DNA of 64,000 nt from NCBI GenBank assembly GCA_037127255.1, contig JBANSL010000004.1, forward strand, positions 25,365,967 to 25,429,966. Direction: 5' to 3'. Positions 34,149-46,788 of this stretch are shown one piece after another (positions within the stretch are counted from its first letter, which is position 1; the number at the start of each line of letters is the position of its first letter). Position numbers and translations under genes: made by a program. The notes below the pieces were generated by a model. The model was given only the letters and a program-made list of their open reading frames with translations. It did not search any database and was not told where the DNA came from. The stretch is from Persicaria tinctoria. Lineage: Eukaryota > Streptophyta > Magnoliopsida > Caryophyllales > Polygonaceae.

Positions 34149-34361
34149 GTGTGCGCTTTAGAGTTTACTTTAGACTACTCTCCCTCTATGACTCCCAAAC
34201 TCCAACCCAGTTCTTCAAAAACCGTAAATCGCCAGAGTCTTAATACTCCACCTTGCGGACCTTGTTGTCGCCGACTCGCCATTGGATCGTCCGCCGTCAC
34301 TGGTGGAGCAGGTAGCGCAGCTGCGTGCAGATCCATCCCCTCTCCCTCTCTATTTCATTAG
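34149..34361. other. GC-rich unassigned interior of the hAT, copy 1
   Basis: Coding-like base composition (CGCCGACTCGCC, GGTAGCGCAGCTGCG) but no recognisable domain on either strand. It may be a second captured fragment or 5' UTR of the same gene. Confidence 0.35.
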
Positions 34362-34411
34362 TAGATTGCTGGTGTGTCGTACTTTGTATATTATCCCCAA
34401 ATTGAAGACAA

Positions 34412-34655
34412 TCAGCCCATGGAGATGGCCTGAACGAGGGCATAGGCGGCGAGGTTGATGGAGCTGATGTGTCCGATGAAGAGCTGTGTGATGACGAACA
34501 CGCCGTAGGCCATCACCCGAAACACCACGGCAGGGTCGGCGATCCTGGCGATCTTCGATCTTAGTCTCTTCCCATGTCTTCTTTCCCAGCCTTTCCTTTG
34601 TCTCATCCTCCACTACTGGATTCGCTTGCAGAAGCAACAGAACTGATTCTTCCAT
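34412..34655 (-). pseudogene. Captured 5' exon fragment of a MATE (DETOXIFICATION) transporter, copy 1
   Basis: MATE/DTX proteins are twelve-helix membrane transporters exporting metabolites and xenobiotics. The fragment begins MEESVLLLLQANPVVEDE, continues KKTWEETK, then after a one-base shift reads KIARIADPAVVFRVMAYGV and VITQLFIGHISSINLAAYA, the conserved start of helix 1 and the following loop in the plant DTX family. It stops after LVQAISMG, so only about 80 N-terminal residues are present. It cannot make a transporter. The family match is recalled from conserved motifs, not searched. Confidence 0.8.
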
Positions 34656-35689
34656 CGGTCTAATTGTCCCTTTAATTACTTTAGGTTTTGTCTCTTTCTA
34701 ACTGATAGTGTAGTGGCCTGCAAAGTGGTAACAACTAACAAAATTGTAATTTTGTAAAATCTAACAAAATTTTAAAACTCGGGTTTTCGGGTGAACCAGT
34801 CACCCGACCCGGAAAACCTGGAAATACAAATCTCGGGTTCAGGTCGGGTGCCGAATCGAATTTTTAAAAATCCCGGGCCTTCGGGTTGACCCCCACCCGA
34901 AATTTTCGGGTCGGGTCGGGTCGACCCGGATGAGCCACCCTACCTAAACTCCTTCGAATTGATGAAAAAATAAGGAAACTTGAATGGATGAATAAAATAC
35001 TGTCAATTATAATTGAAGGTCTGAGAATAGTTGTTCTCTAATGTCCATTTCGTGCCTCCCCTTGATAGGAAAGAAGAGACTCTGAAAACAAAGATATTTT
35101 CCTTAAAGATAATGCGGAAATAATCCTAAAATAATATAAAATATCCTAAAAATATTAAAACTGAAAATAATAATAAATAAGTCTCAAAATGTCTTCCTTA
35201 AACCCTAAGGAATAAGTCCTCAAATGATTGGATCGAATCTTCCTCCGAAAAGATAGAATTTGGCTTCGAAAATCAACTTCTCTGCACGAACTCGCTGTCG
35301 CGACAGGTCCCTCGCGGCCGCAACTTAAGATGTTCAGCTGACCCTCTCGCGGATATCTTTCCGCTTCAAAACAATGGGACTCGTGGGCACGACCGAAGAC
35401 CCGCGGCCGCGAAACATGAGAGATCCATGTGTTCTTGGGCTTTGCTTCCGACATTTGCTTTCCTTGCTCTCTTTTCTCATCTTTTCTTCCTCTTCCTTGC
35501 TCCATTGTGTACCTTTCCATGCTAACCACAAGCCAGAACTACGAACCTACAAAAAACAATCAAAATAGTGTAGTTTCCGAACTTTCCAACAAAAATGACA
35601 TAATATAAAATTAACTCTAAAACATAACCAAACAACCATGAAATGCAACTAAAACTACTCTATAGTGCCTATTGAAATATGCATTATCA

Positions 35690-35842
35690 AACTACCCACG
35701 CTTAAGCTTCGCTAGTCCTCGAGCGAATAGTAAAAAGCAACCTATACCTACGAGTTCATCATTCATGCAATAGCCTTAAATAAAAGCAACATCAATTTAA
35801 ATGAAGGACACGATTAAGTGCATAAACATCATATCATGTATT
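35690..35842 (-). other. Start of W internal region (PPT side), truncated at the duplication junction
   Basis: The minus strand reads GAAGCTTAAGCGTGGGTAGTT into the W LTR, the PPT-like run expected before a 3' LTR. In copy 1 this region is cut at 35842; the intact continuation is in copy 2 from 50671. Confidence 0.65.
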
Positions 35843-35846
35843 AAGT
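35843..35846. other. Junction of the 15-kb tandem duplication
   Basis: ATCATGTATT (end of unit) meets TCCAAAATTTTT (start of unit) through AAG. Only the G could come from the sequence preceding the unit at 20860, so there is no extended homology: an end-joining type junction. Confidence 0.85.
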
Positions 35847-36571
35847 CCAAAATTTTTTCGAAGTGTTTCTCCGCGTGTTTTAAATTCAAAATTGAGCGTT
35901 TTAATTTTTTTTAGAATGAACAATTTCACATCTATCAAAAATTTCAACTGATGTCTAATTATTTTTCAACATCAAAAATTTAAAAACTGATATATCAAAC
36001 TAATTTAACATCTATTGTTTTTTTTTACAGACTTAAATCACATGATTTCTAATTGCAGTATTCTAGTAGTGAATGATATTCTCAATCCTTGAATGATTAC
36101 TCCCTCTACTTGAATGCTAAGCAAGCCTCGACTCATTGCCATGTGTTTTGCAGCATTGTTGGCGCCTGTTAACAGAGAAAATCAAGTCTAAATAAATATA
36201 TAGAATATAAATTGAAAATGAATCTCTAGTCCCGTGCAAATAAATACAAGACTTTCTCTCGTTGTAGTGGAAAAGGTTAGGATCGATCCACAAGGAAGTG
36301 TATCAGCGCTCGCCTAGATAGCTCCTGATGTCGACCAAAAGCCACTCGATATCGATTGGATCACTCGATATCGATTGGATCAGTCGATGTCGATTGGATC
36401 AGTCGATGTCGAGTCAAGAAGTCGATTCCTAGTGAAAAACCTACAAAAAATCAACACACAAACACTCGACATCGAGTTGATGGACTCGATGTCGACTCAG
36501 TGATCACTCGATATCAACTCTGATGGGTCGATGCCGAGTCTTCTTGTAGAAAACAGAAACGTAGCAGATTG

Positions 36572-37659
36572 TGATACGGGGTTAGCCGTAGGATGGCCCG
36601 ATCTTCGACAATCAAACAAGAAACTCAAGAACAGAAGAAAGAACGAATAAAGACTCAACAAGACAGGCAAGATTCGACCAAGAAGATTCATGATCGATCA
36701 AGAACTCCAAGAAAACACAACAGGAATCAAGGACTAAACTCGATGTCGACAAGATTCAACAAGAAATAAACAAGACTCGATAAAGATTGTGCAAGACTCG
36801 AAATTTAATAACAAGAATTGAAAGACACGGCCGATAAGGACTGATTCGAACTAAAATAGAACGAGATAAAGACCCCAGGCCTCCTTAGAGGGTAGGAACC
36901 AAATATCAACGACTATAAAGCCCGCCTCTACAGCCTTACACAACCAAGCGGACAACTTGGAGGCACAGGGAGGGGACTCGTGAATACCAGGATCACCAAG
37001 TCTTGCGATGTTGATGAGCACAAGACAAACCAAGCTAAAACAATACCAATAGTTGCAATCGATGAGCCACGCTTCGAATCGATTGACTTTCACTCATGTG
37101 TTTCAACACAAACTGAGATTTCCATTCATTGAGACGTCTAATTGTTACAATGGAAGATCAACCGCTTAAATAGAACCCTAGGGCTGATTTTAATGAAAAT
37201 AATAAATATAATGGAAATTAAAATAAATCCCTAAATTACCTGAAATAACTTAAATAAAGAAGGTCTCTGAAAATAGCAACAAAGATAATTCCAACACTTA
37301 GTTTATTCTCGTCTAAAACAGCGACAACTTCAAAGAATGTGATTTTCGGTAAAGCTCCATATGGAATCTGGAACAACCTTCAACAGCAAAGTTATAGATC
37401 TCTTCGTCCTCGTTCCGACAAGGTATGAAATGACCCAATCCGATAAATACGGACTCCGAATGACCCCTTTTACTGAGACGTCGAAAAGCTATCAAATATT
37501 CCGAACGAGTTTAAAAAACGTCATTTGCACCTTTGGACCTCCTCCCATGGTGTAGCCTTCTTCTTCCTATTGAGTATGACATCATTCTCACGAGCTCGAA
37601 TCATAGGTCCATCCTCAAGTATAGGTGTGTCCTGTGGTTTCTTGGATGGTCCCGCATCA
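36572..37659 (-). mobile_element. Solo LTR, 1088 bp, TSD GATTG, copy 2
   Basis: Counterpart of 21587-22674; differs by C to T near 37480 and G to T near 37638. Confidence 0.8.
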
Positions 37660-38226
37660 GATTGTGTCAGAAAAGAACGCCCGAAGAATAAAAGGATGGA
37701 TAAAGAAGAGTGTGAAAAAAAATAACGCAGATTATTGTTGATATCAATAAACTTAAAGAACTTCCAAAGTCGGGGAATTTACCTCAATGATAACCATGTA
37801 ATTAATATGCCAAATTCATGAAAGATATATGCCTTTCATCAAATAACTTTCGTTATTAACAATTAGGAATATAGAGGCTCTCGCATAAACCTTAAGTGTT
37901 ACTATCCCTTTTTCATAATTAATCCAAATTCATAATAAGATCCATTTCACTACAATATCATAAATAAGGTTCACCTACTACTCTCGTAGAAGAATTATGC
38001 AAATAGGATAGAAGATGAAATTCACATAAAAATCATACCTTTAGGCGTACTTACATGGCTATCATCGGGCTCACCCCGACCCTAGAAGTAAGGGGACTAC
38101 TCGCGCCTCATCATCATGGACATTATGATAGACATTGAAAGAAATAAACCTTGAATTGAAATAACGACGAAGGATTACAACCGAACAAGCCACAATTTGC
38201 TCTCGCTTTATCTCCAACTCACTTGG

Positions 38227-41200
38227 TGATGTGATTTAGACTTATAGATTTTTCTATTTAAAAAGTATCCCACATCGCTTGTAAATATATAAGAGGTTAG
38301 AATTTCTCCTATATATTTTGTAAGGCTTGCAATTTTCTAATACAAGTTAAAATTTTGAGTTAAAAGTTGAGCACATTTGCTTCATTTGAATCCAGGTTAA
38401 GGATCATGTTTTTGGTGAGATGTTAAAAACAAAACCCTTTGGTGAGATGCCGAGGGAGACACTTTAGTGAGATGTCAAGGGAGACACTTTAGTGAGAGGC
38501 GGAGGTGTCAAAGGGTTGAGATCCTCTAAGTGCGATTCCTAAAGGAATGAGATCGAGTGTAGGGAATTCAAGGGTGAGAGGCCTGTGAATCTTACTCCAC
38601 ATATCCCTTATTTTCAGTTTTCATAAACCACAAAAACTTGTCCCACAAAAAGAGTGTTCGAAAGCTCGAGCCTTAGTCGGTCCCAGTCCTCGGGTCTCAT
38701 CAAGTGGTATCAGAGCAATGACAAGGGTTCCTCAAACTTTCGAGGTACGAATTACTATCTCTTCGCTTAATCCTTAGTTTTTGCAAAACATGTTTGATTA
38801 AGCCCAAGAGATTGTAATTTGTTCATCCATTTCTACCATCATACACCATGAAAAACTAGCCCTTTCTATCTACCCATGGTTCAAAAGGTTGAAGATGTTC
38901 TGGTCTATCTTCTTTGTCCATTGATTGACGTTGCCGTAAAGGGAGAACAAGGAAACGTTTGCAACTGTACAGCTGCTCACCTCACCTTAATTGAAAGAAA
39001 GGAAAAGTTTGCAATTGTAGTTTGTTTCCAATTCAAAAAAAAAAAAGATTCCACCGTATCTTAAAAAAAAATTGTTTGTTGGGTGAACCAAGCAGCTGAA
39101 CTTTTAAAGACACTCCACACGTATGTTGCTTGTTATGTTGTTCACTTGTGAATCAGATTTTGCCTTCCTAGCTTCGTCTATATTATTTTTATTCGGGCTA
39201 GATCACTTGTTTTGCATTACCTAAAGACTAAAGCGGGTTTTGGTAAATACTCACCGAAAGGCACTTGTCTTGTTGCCTCCGAGTTGTTAGCTTATTTGTT
39301 GAGCTAGTGTGTGCTTTGTTGTGGATTTGGTTGTTGCTGATTAACTTTTCCACTATTATTGCTCTTGGGTTGCCTATTTCTATTGGTGGATTTCAGGTGT
39401 TGGTTACTATTGTTGGTGCTAGTTGTCGCTGACGATTGTTCAAGTTCTTGAGTGTCGTGCCCTGCACTGGGAAAGAGGGAGCTGAGAGTGTTGCCTTTTG
39501 CAACATAAAAAGGAGAGATGAGAGCAACACTGAGTGGTGTTGGAAAAGGTGAGTGAGAGGAGAGAACTATTCATAGTAAGGAGCGGAGAGGCCAAACACC
39601 GAGGAGGTCAAACACTTGGAAGCCTTTTTATACTAACCCTCTCATATATGTTGTCTGCTCATTTTGCAGGTTCTCGAGTCTCTTTATTTTCTGGAGTACA
39701 TTATAGTGAGGCAAACACTTAAACACACGAGTGGAGTGTGTGAGAGAGCGTGAGCGTCCACCAAAGTGAGAGAGAGATTTACATTTCCCCTAACTTACCT
39801 TATTTGCTTGTTTTGTATGATGTGGCATCATTTAAGCCAACCTAGTATGGTGCATGGTGGAAGAGGTACCACTTTGATCAAGGTGCTAGCAACCCGAATT
39901 GGACGGATGGAGGATGATGGGGCTGAGATCCTACAACGCCTGCCTCCTACACCAAAGAACAAGGTCAATGACATCGACATAAATGATGATCCTCATCAAT
40001 TGAGACGAGACCGAGAAGGACATAGTAGAAGCCATCATGGGCACCATAAACCTCCACATGAGTCGTTTACAAGCTTTGAGAGGACTCTTTCAAGAGAGCA
40101 CCATCGACCTAGGCATGGAAAAGAGGTTGACATTCAGACATCATTGCTACGGATTGAGACGCTAAGACAGGGTCCTCGCCCTCCTAATGATTATTAAAAA
40201 GATCTTCATTCGCTCCCGAAATGTTATGGGACAAGGTATGATGAGGCTTATATACTTGCTAAGTTTCTTGCAGGGCTTAATTCGGATGTGGCAGAATTTG
40301 TCTTGCGCTTTCATCATACCCATGTTGTTGATGCTTTGAACCATGCTACTCGCGTGTATGAGAATGTTCTTAAGAAGATTATCGTGGCCCCTCCTTCTCG
40401 ACATTGCTCTAGTCGTGATAGCACCACCAAGCAACCTTGTGGCCTTAATTCACAACGAACAAAGACATTGTTGGCCACCGCTATGAGTTTTGTCCCTTTG
40501 GTCACACTGATCCCTACAACATTGTTAAACCCAAGTCTAGTTGTGTTTATGAGGACCGTCCACCAGCTCTAAACTAGAGGTCATTGAACCCCTCGTAAAG
40601 GAGGAGGAACTAGATATCACACCGCAGCTTGCTGGAGAGTTATATGAAGCCACAAGGAAGAAGAAGATGGACACTTATTCCTCCAAAGGGCCACAATTCT
40701 TACCTGAGATCGACGATTCTTGCGACAAACGAGATGTTATACAGGGGAGTCGAGTTTGTGTACTTATTATACTTCCTAGTGATTTATTTTCGTTGTCCTC
40801 GTCTTATATGACTAATTTGGTTGCTAGGGAATACAACCTACAAGACAAGGACAATGCTCGAAAGGTTATAAAGCCACTGAAGCTAGTTTTAGAGCCCTCA
40901 AAGGACCCTGGGAATCAAGTAGTCACTCGTTTGTAGGATGTTAGCCAAGATACCCAGGGGAGTGGTGTTTCTTACTCTTTTAGTGATGTTTTGATTTGTC
41001 AAGTGTTCTTTGCTCCTTCTTCTACGAGTTTTCTTGGGATTCGTGCAGGTACATGTTTGCTAGGCGACCCACTGGATTTGAGGTTGAATCCTTTTAAAGA
41101 GGGGTAGGATGATATGATCCTCGACGGTGGTAGCTTGGTCGATGAACCTGGAGGAGAATATGACACCGTTGATGGATCTTGGAGGGATATGTGGAGCAAG

Positions 41201-41868
41201 ATTCGCAAGCCTCTTACCATTAAATCTCCTACACTCGATCTCAATCCTCTCGGAATCGCACTCCGAGGATCTCGAACCTTTGACACCTTCGCCTCTCACT
41301 AGGGTGTCACCCTCGGCCTCTCACCAAAGGGTTCACTCGTAGCCTCTCACCAAGAACTCGATCCTTAACCCGGAATCATAGGAAGCTATTAGTGGCTCAA
41401 ACTTTAACTAAACTTAACTTGGCTTGATTTAAAATGAAGGTTTTACAAGCAATATATAGAATGAAAATAGAAGCCCCAAACATCTCTAAGTGATGTGGGA
41501 TTATTAGAATAGAAAAACTCAAGGAAAATTCATCCAGACTTTAGCCGCTGAATTGGACGTCAAATTCCAGCATCTTCGGGGCTGATTCGGAATAAATGTT
41601 CCTCATGGAACTTGTATCCACTTAAAATATCATTCCAACAAGTGCTCAACGACTTCAATCGGAATTTTATACAGCCCGAAAGAGCCAAATTACCACGGTG
41701 TCGCCATGCTGTTTTCTCAAACAAGGGTTGATATTCGGCTCCAGCGACAAAGTATTATAAGATAAATGAGTCAAGCTCTCACTGGCCACTAGGATCACAT
41801 CATCATCCTCCCCTTGAAAAGGATTCGTCCTCGAATCCATGATGGAAATGAGAGACTTTTTTTAACAT
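38227..41868 (+). mobile_element. Deleted gypsy element X with opposed LTRs, copy 2
   Basis: Counterpart of 23242-26887. Its gag remnant (39766-40572) lacks the 4-bp ACAT present in copy 1, which changes the C-terminal frame of that remnant. Confidence 0.7.
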
Positions 41869-42635
41869 GCTTCTTCTTTCTTGAATGGATCTCGAATCCC
41901 CTCTTCTGTGCTTGGTTTGTGGAATGAATGAAAAACCAGTCCCCTAGGGCTTTATTTATAGGCCCCAATCCTTGCTACTCAAGGAAAGAGCAAATCGATC
42001 GACTATCTAAAGATAAAACTTTCCTAATAAAAATAAATAAAAGAAATAAAAATTCCCTAGGTAAAATAGAATTTAACCTAAGGGGACAGAAGTCTTCAAA
42101 GAGATAAAAGATCCTTGACTTAATATGTAAGCAATTCTCTTCGGATTAGGATCTCTCAAATGCATCGTAGCTTCTGTATCTTCACTTGATATCGAGTGAT
42201 AGACTCTATATCGAGTCATGTTTTTCATCTCGAGTGGGGCTTCATTCGACATCGGGTCCTCAGTGTGGTGTCGAGTCCTTTGGTTGATCTGGAGTGCCTT
42301 TCACTCGACATCGAGTGGAATTATGGATGTCGAGTGACTCTTTTATTATAGCTCCGAGTGTGGCATGGCTTTACTAGATGTCGAGTCATTCAATAGACAT
42401 CGAGTGGATCAATAGATTTGCCTTCTTCTCCGAATTGCTCCAAAATGCTTCCGATTTTTGTGAAATTAAACAAGAACTTGTGTAGACCTCTATATATTGC
42501 AAATAAATATAAACTACACAGATATCATGCCTTCCTAACCCAGAAGTATAAAATATGAACAGAAAACGAAATAAAAGTAAGTGCAAAACATGGCAAATTG
42601 AGTGCACATCAACACCCCATACTTAAGCTTTATTG

Positions 42636-44334
42636 TGATGTGCGCTCAATTTACCACGTTTTTCGCTTACATATATTTCGATTTCTGTCCACATTTTATA
42701 AATCTGGGTTAGAATATTGCATCAATTATGTAGTTTATACTTATTTGTCAATTATGGAGATCTACAATAGTTCTTGTTTAATTTCGCAGAAATCGAGACA
42801 TTTTTTTGGAGCAATTCGGAGAAGTGGAATTCAAGTTGGAAAACCACTTGATGTCTACTGAAGAGTCACTCAACATTGAATATGTGAATCGACGTCGAGT
42901 GGAAGCTGGAGCCACACATCGAGCCGTGAAGAGAAAAAGCATACCACTCAACATGAGGAGTCCACGTCGAGTCCACAACTCAACGTTGAGTGAAGACAAT
43001 TCGACATACATCCCTAAAGACCCGAGGTCGAGTACAACGCAGATGGAGACATTAAAGATGACTCTACGTCGAGTCCTTGACTCGATGTCGAGTGGGTTAC
43101 AAAAGTGATCCGACACGCCTAGATCGAGTCCGAATCCGAGTTGGCTTGCTTCTACCTTAAGCAAAGGATCTTCTATCTACAAGGAGTGGGACATCTATCC
43201 TTCTTGGTGAATTTCATATTTACCTAGGATATTTTATTTCTTCCCATTTAATTTATTAATTAAGCAATGTCTTATCTTTTAGATAGACTTAGATATAGAT
43301 ACAGTTGTTCCTTCCTAGAATAGCTAGGGTTAGAGCCTATAAATAAAGCCCTAGGAGTTGAGTTTTTATTCATTCCATTCCATAAGCAATTGTACACTCA
43401 TAGAGTAGAGATAGAGAGAGAGTTGGTTGAGTGAGTTGTGAAGAGCGAAAGCAATTTAGGCTTGTTCGGTTGTAAGTACTCTTTTTAGTTTAATTAAAGT
43501 TATTTTTATTGTGAATATGATGTTTGCTATTGTGATGAGGCGCGAGTAGTCACCCTACTTCTAGGGTCGGGGTGAGCCCGATGATAGCCATGTTAGTCTA
43601 TGCTCAAAGGTATGACCTTTACTGCAATTTCATCTTCTATCCCTATTTGCATGATTCTTCTACGAAAGTAGTAGGTAAATCCTTATTTGTATTATTGAAG
43701 CAAAAGTGATCTTAATATGAATTTGGATTATCAAAAAGGGTAGTAACAATTAGAGTTTAAGCGAGAGCCTCTATCCACCTATTTGAAAGGTTATTTGATG
43801 AAAAGGCATAATCTTTCATAACTTTCGTATAAGTCTTATATGGTTATTGTTGTGGAATGAATCCCCGACTTTGGAAGATCTTAGTTTATTGAATCAAAAC
43901 AACCAATTTGCGATCTTTCTGTTCATATACTTTCCTCATCCATCCTTTATTTCTTCGAACATATTTTTCGGCTTTATTTTCTGCACGGTTACGTTTTTCT
44001 GCACAAGAACAATCGACATCGAGTCCCACTGAAGTCGACATCGAGTGCCATCACTCGATGTCGAATTAGTTGTCTTCTGTTTTGCAGGTTTTACAGGACA
44101 TTGACAGTTTGAGTCGACGTCGAGTCATTCTGGCCGACGTCGAGCCAACTTCTGGTCGACATCAAGGGCTGCTTTGGAACTGAATTGGGGAGCGCTGACA
44201 CGCTTCCTCGTGGAGTCGATCATGACCTCTTCCACTACAATGGGCGGGTTTCTTGTATTTTATTTGCAAGGTTCAGAGATTCGGTTTGAGATTTATATTT
44301 TATATTTATTTCATACTTGATTTCCCTCCTAACA
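42636..44334 (+). repeat. Inverted family-Y LTR (plus), copy 2
   Basis: Counterpart of 27655-29353. Confidence 0.75.
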
Positions 44335-45926
44335 GCTTCTCCTCATGCAACACTTTTAATGGACATACAGGGGAATAAATTAAACTCTCAACCTCAACAT
44401 AAAAGATTCATTCTTATATAACCTTGTAATCAATTACCATCCTCGGAAAGGTACTAATGTCACCAAATCCATACCTGTGAATAAAAATCAATATCACACA
44501 CAAAAAGAAGGGTTATGCACAAACAATTTCATATGGAACATAGCATTAATAATCAAGAGGACTTTTATGCACATGGTGAAGAAAAGGTAAAAGGTATAGT
44601 GGTGGGCTATATTTCGGCGATGTGATGCTAAATCCGGGGAGAACTTCTTCAAAATTTACTTTGCTTTCTCTATTCATATGATATTTCTACATCCCTCATC
44701 CTCTCATAATTCACTCTTTGCTTTTTTCACTATAATGTTTTACCTCTTTAATCTCAGCACTGCCTTCTCGCGAGTCACAAACATGTGTGTCATGAATGGC
44801 CTCGGATACTTAGTGCTTCTAACTCCTCGTGTTGGTGTCCCATCTCGCCGAACTAACATCTCAACGAGCAGGGTCGATCTACCGTTATCTCCTGAGGTGA
44901 GCGGATTTTCTTTCTCTCATTAAATTTTCCATAAAATTATCACTCTCCTACCAAACTCCAAATAGTGATAACAACACAACACCATATAATAATCTCCATA
45001 ATATGACATCAATTTCTCAACATACTCCCAGATGGGTAATAAGGTAAACAAATAGGCAATTTTTAGAACATGTGAAGCAAAATATGAAATAAGGCTCAAT
45101 ATGGCTTGTGATGCATATATGCATAGGTAAGACTATGAATAAGTTAAGAATATATGGAAAATAAAGTCATCCGTCCTCTTATCATGCATATGTCAAAAAC
45201 AACTTCAAATTTACATCCTTTAATGTTTTTCAAGAAATAATGCACTTTATTGTGACTTCCCTTTACTAGGCAATTTCATGCTATATATCTCTAATGAATC
45301 CAATTTTTGCATTGTCGAGTTTAATTAAACCTTCTATTCCACTAATAAAACAATTTCAATGGGGGGTGATAAAAATAAACTTTGGATAAAAACATGAAAC
45401 ATATAGATGAACGAACATATCCAAAGTACCATGTAAAGAGAAATTAGAGAAATAATCATGAAGGAATAGAAGCAAACCTTTCCCCCACCCTATACTTAAA
45501 GATTACAGTGTCCTCACTGTATAAAAACAAGAGGAAAGGAAGAGACTGACTAGACAGGTGTGCAAACTCGAAAATAGGTGTCGTAAGTAGTTGCAGTGTC
45601 AGTTGATATCTAGTGAACCAATCGATATCGATTGGGTTCACTCGATTTCAAGCAATGTCCAAGCTCAGGGTGATTCAATATTCGATCACAGCTTCACCAC
45701 TCGATATGCTCAGTCGATGTCGAGTCCTTGACTCGATATCGAGTGGCCTCTGCAGATTCATCACACCTGAAATTTCGTTAGAAAAGCAAAAAGAAAAAAG
45801 AAAAAACAAAACAAAGTTCAAAATCAAATCCAAAATATTCAAAACCCTAAAAACTATATGTCTAATACAAGCTCTAGATTTTAGAGTCGCTAGGCTGACT
45901 TCTTCTTAAGATTGTCAAGGTGGCAT
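44335..45926 (-). other. Noncoding 3' region of element Y, copy 2
   Basis: Counterpart of 29354-30945; no coding potential. Confidence 0.55.
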
Positions 45927-46151
45927 CTACAGGGGCCACATGGCTCGGGCCTCAAATAGGACTCCGTTCTTGTCCTTCAGCTGCATTCCGCTAGAGTGGA
46001 TCTTATGTACCTCGAATGGACCCACCTTCTTCTCTTTAATCTTGTTCGGGAACCAATGACTCTTAGATTGGAAGATATACACATTATCTTCTACTTCGTA
46101 TTCTTTCGGATCATCATTGGAAACCCGACATAATCTCACATACCATGGCAA
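45927..46151 (-). pseudogene. Integrase C-terminal fragment of element Y, copy 2
   Basis: Identical in translation to 30946-31170. Confidence 0.7.
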
Positions 46152-46350
46152 ACCTCTTCCATGTATAAATAAATCATGTATGGAAATAGAGGAAGAGAGA
46201 TCCGTACCTTGGTTTACCTTCGAGGCTTTGTCCTGCTTCAGAGATGTCAGTTGATTTCGAGTATGATCACTCGATATCGACTCAGTTTTGGCTCATGATG
46301 GCGATGAGTTGATGGAAGGTGTAGAAGAGTCGATTGGGGTGACTCGATAT

Positions 46351-46788
46351 CTAGTGGCTTGCTGCTTCTTGAGGTGATGTAGAAGACTGGTCGATGTCAA
46401 GTGAACCACTCGATGTCGAGTGAAGTGATCCGACGTCAACCCCATGCTTAGGCTCTGGAACAGGTTCTGTCAATGTCGAGTCTTGTGAGTCGATATCGAT
46501 TGGATTTGCAGTGTGTTCGTCACAGATTGCCACGATCTCCTCCGATTGGGCTTCCAAAGCCCTCTCCTATAGCTCTTCCCCAGTCAAAGTTCTTACCTTC
46601 AATTCTCCACAACGGATGTAGCTTCCCTTGATAGACTTGACCTCCATAGGACTGTCGAGCTTCTCCATATCTTTGTTGAAGGAGTACTCGATTACCTCAT
46701 TGCTAATTGTGAATGTAAGCATCCCCTTTCTTACGTTGATGTTTAATTGCGTCGACAGTTGTTAAGAATGGCCTACCTAGGAAGATAC
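46351..46788 (-). pseudogene. Protease C-terminal half and linker of element Y, copy 2
   Basis: Counterpart of 31370-31807. Confidence 0.65.

Larger units (their letters stand above)
33912..34942. mobile_element. Non-autonomous hAT element carrying a MATE gene fragment, copy 1
   Basis: 1031 bp with terminal inverted repeats TAGGGTGGCTC...GAGCCACCCTA, a perfect 8-bp TSD and many subterminal ACCCGACCC / GGGTCGGG repeats at both ends, all typical of hAT. No transposase is present. The interior is GC-richer than the surroundings and contains a MATE-transporter fragment on the minus strand (34412-34655). This makes it a gene-carrying ('Pack-hAT'-like) element. It sits in the W LTR and was duplicated with it. 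Confidence 0.9.
33240..35689 (-). repeat. LTR of family W with a hAT inside, copy 1
   Basis: The plus strand reads TGTGTAAAC ... GCATTATCA. About 1.41 kb without the hAT. The minus-strand end carries GTGGGTTCGACCCTCACTTATCGC, a block common in Athila-type LTRs. W words (TCGCGACAGG, CTCGCGGCCGC, CCGCGGCCGCG) lie at 35292-35412. It is followed on the right by a PPT-like run. Confidence 0.75.
20861..35845. repeat. Copy 1 of a ~15-kb direct tandem duplication
   Basis: Begins TCCAAAATTTTTTCG and ends ATCATGTATT plus a short AAG join to copy 2. The offset to copy 2 is 14985 up to about 25540 and 14981 after a 4-bp (ACAT) indel. Comparing by eye I noticed about 16 substitutions, for example near 22494, 22646, 24338, 26514, 33352 and 34449. 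All TE junctions inside are shared by both copies, so the duplication postdates them. Confidence 0.95.
36167..42611 (-). repeat. LTR of family Y (minus), copy 2
   Basis: Counterpart of 21182-27630, with the same nested solo LTR and X block. Confidence 0.75.

Noticed and set aside
35374..35568. 64-codon plus-strand frame, present again at 50355-50549
   Set aside because: It lies in the W LTR and overlaps minus-strand frames of similar length. The repeat is due to the 15-kb duplication, not to conservation of a protein.
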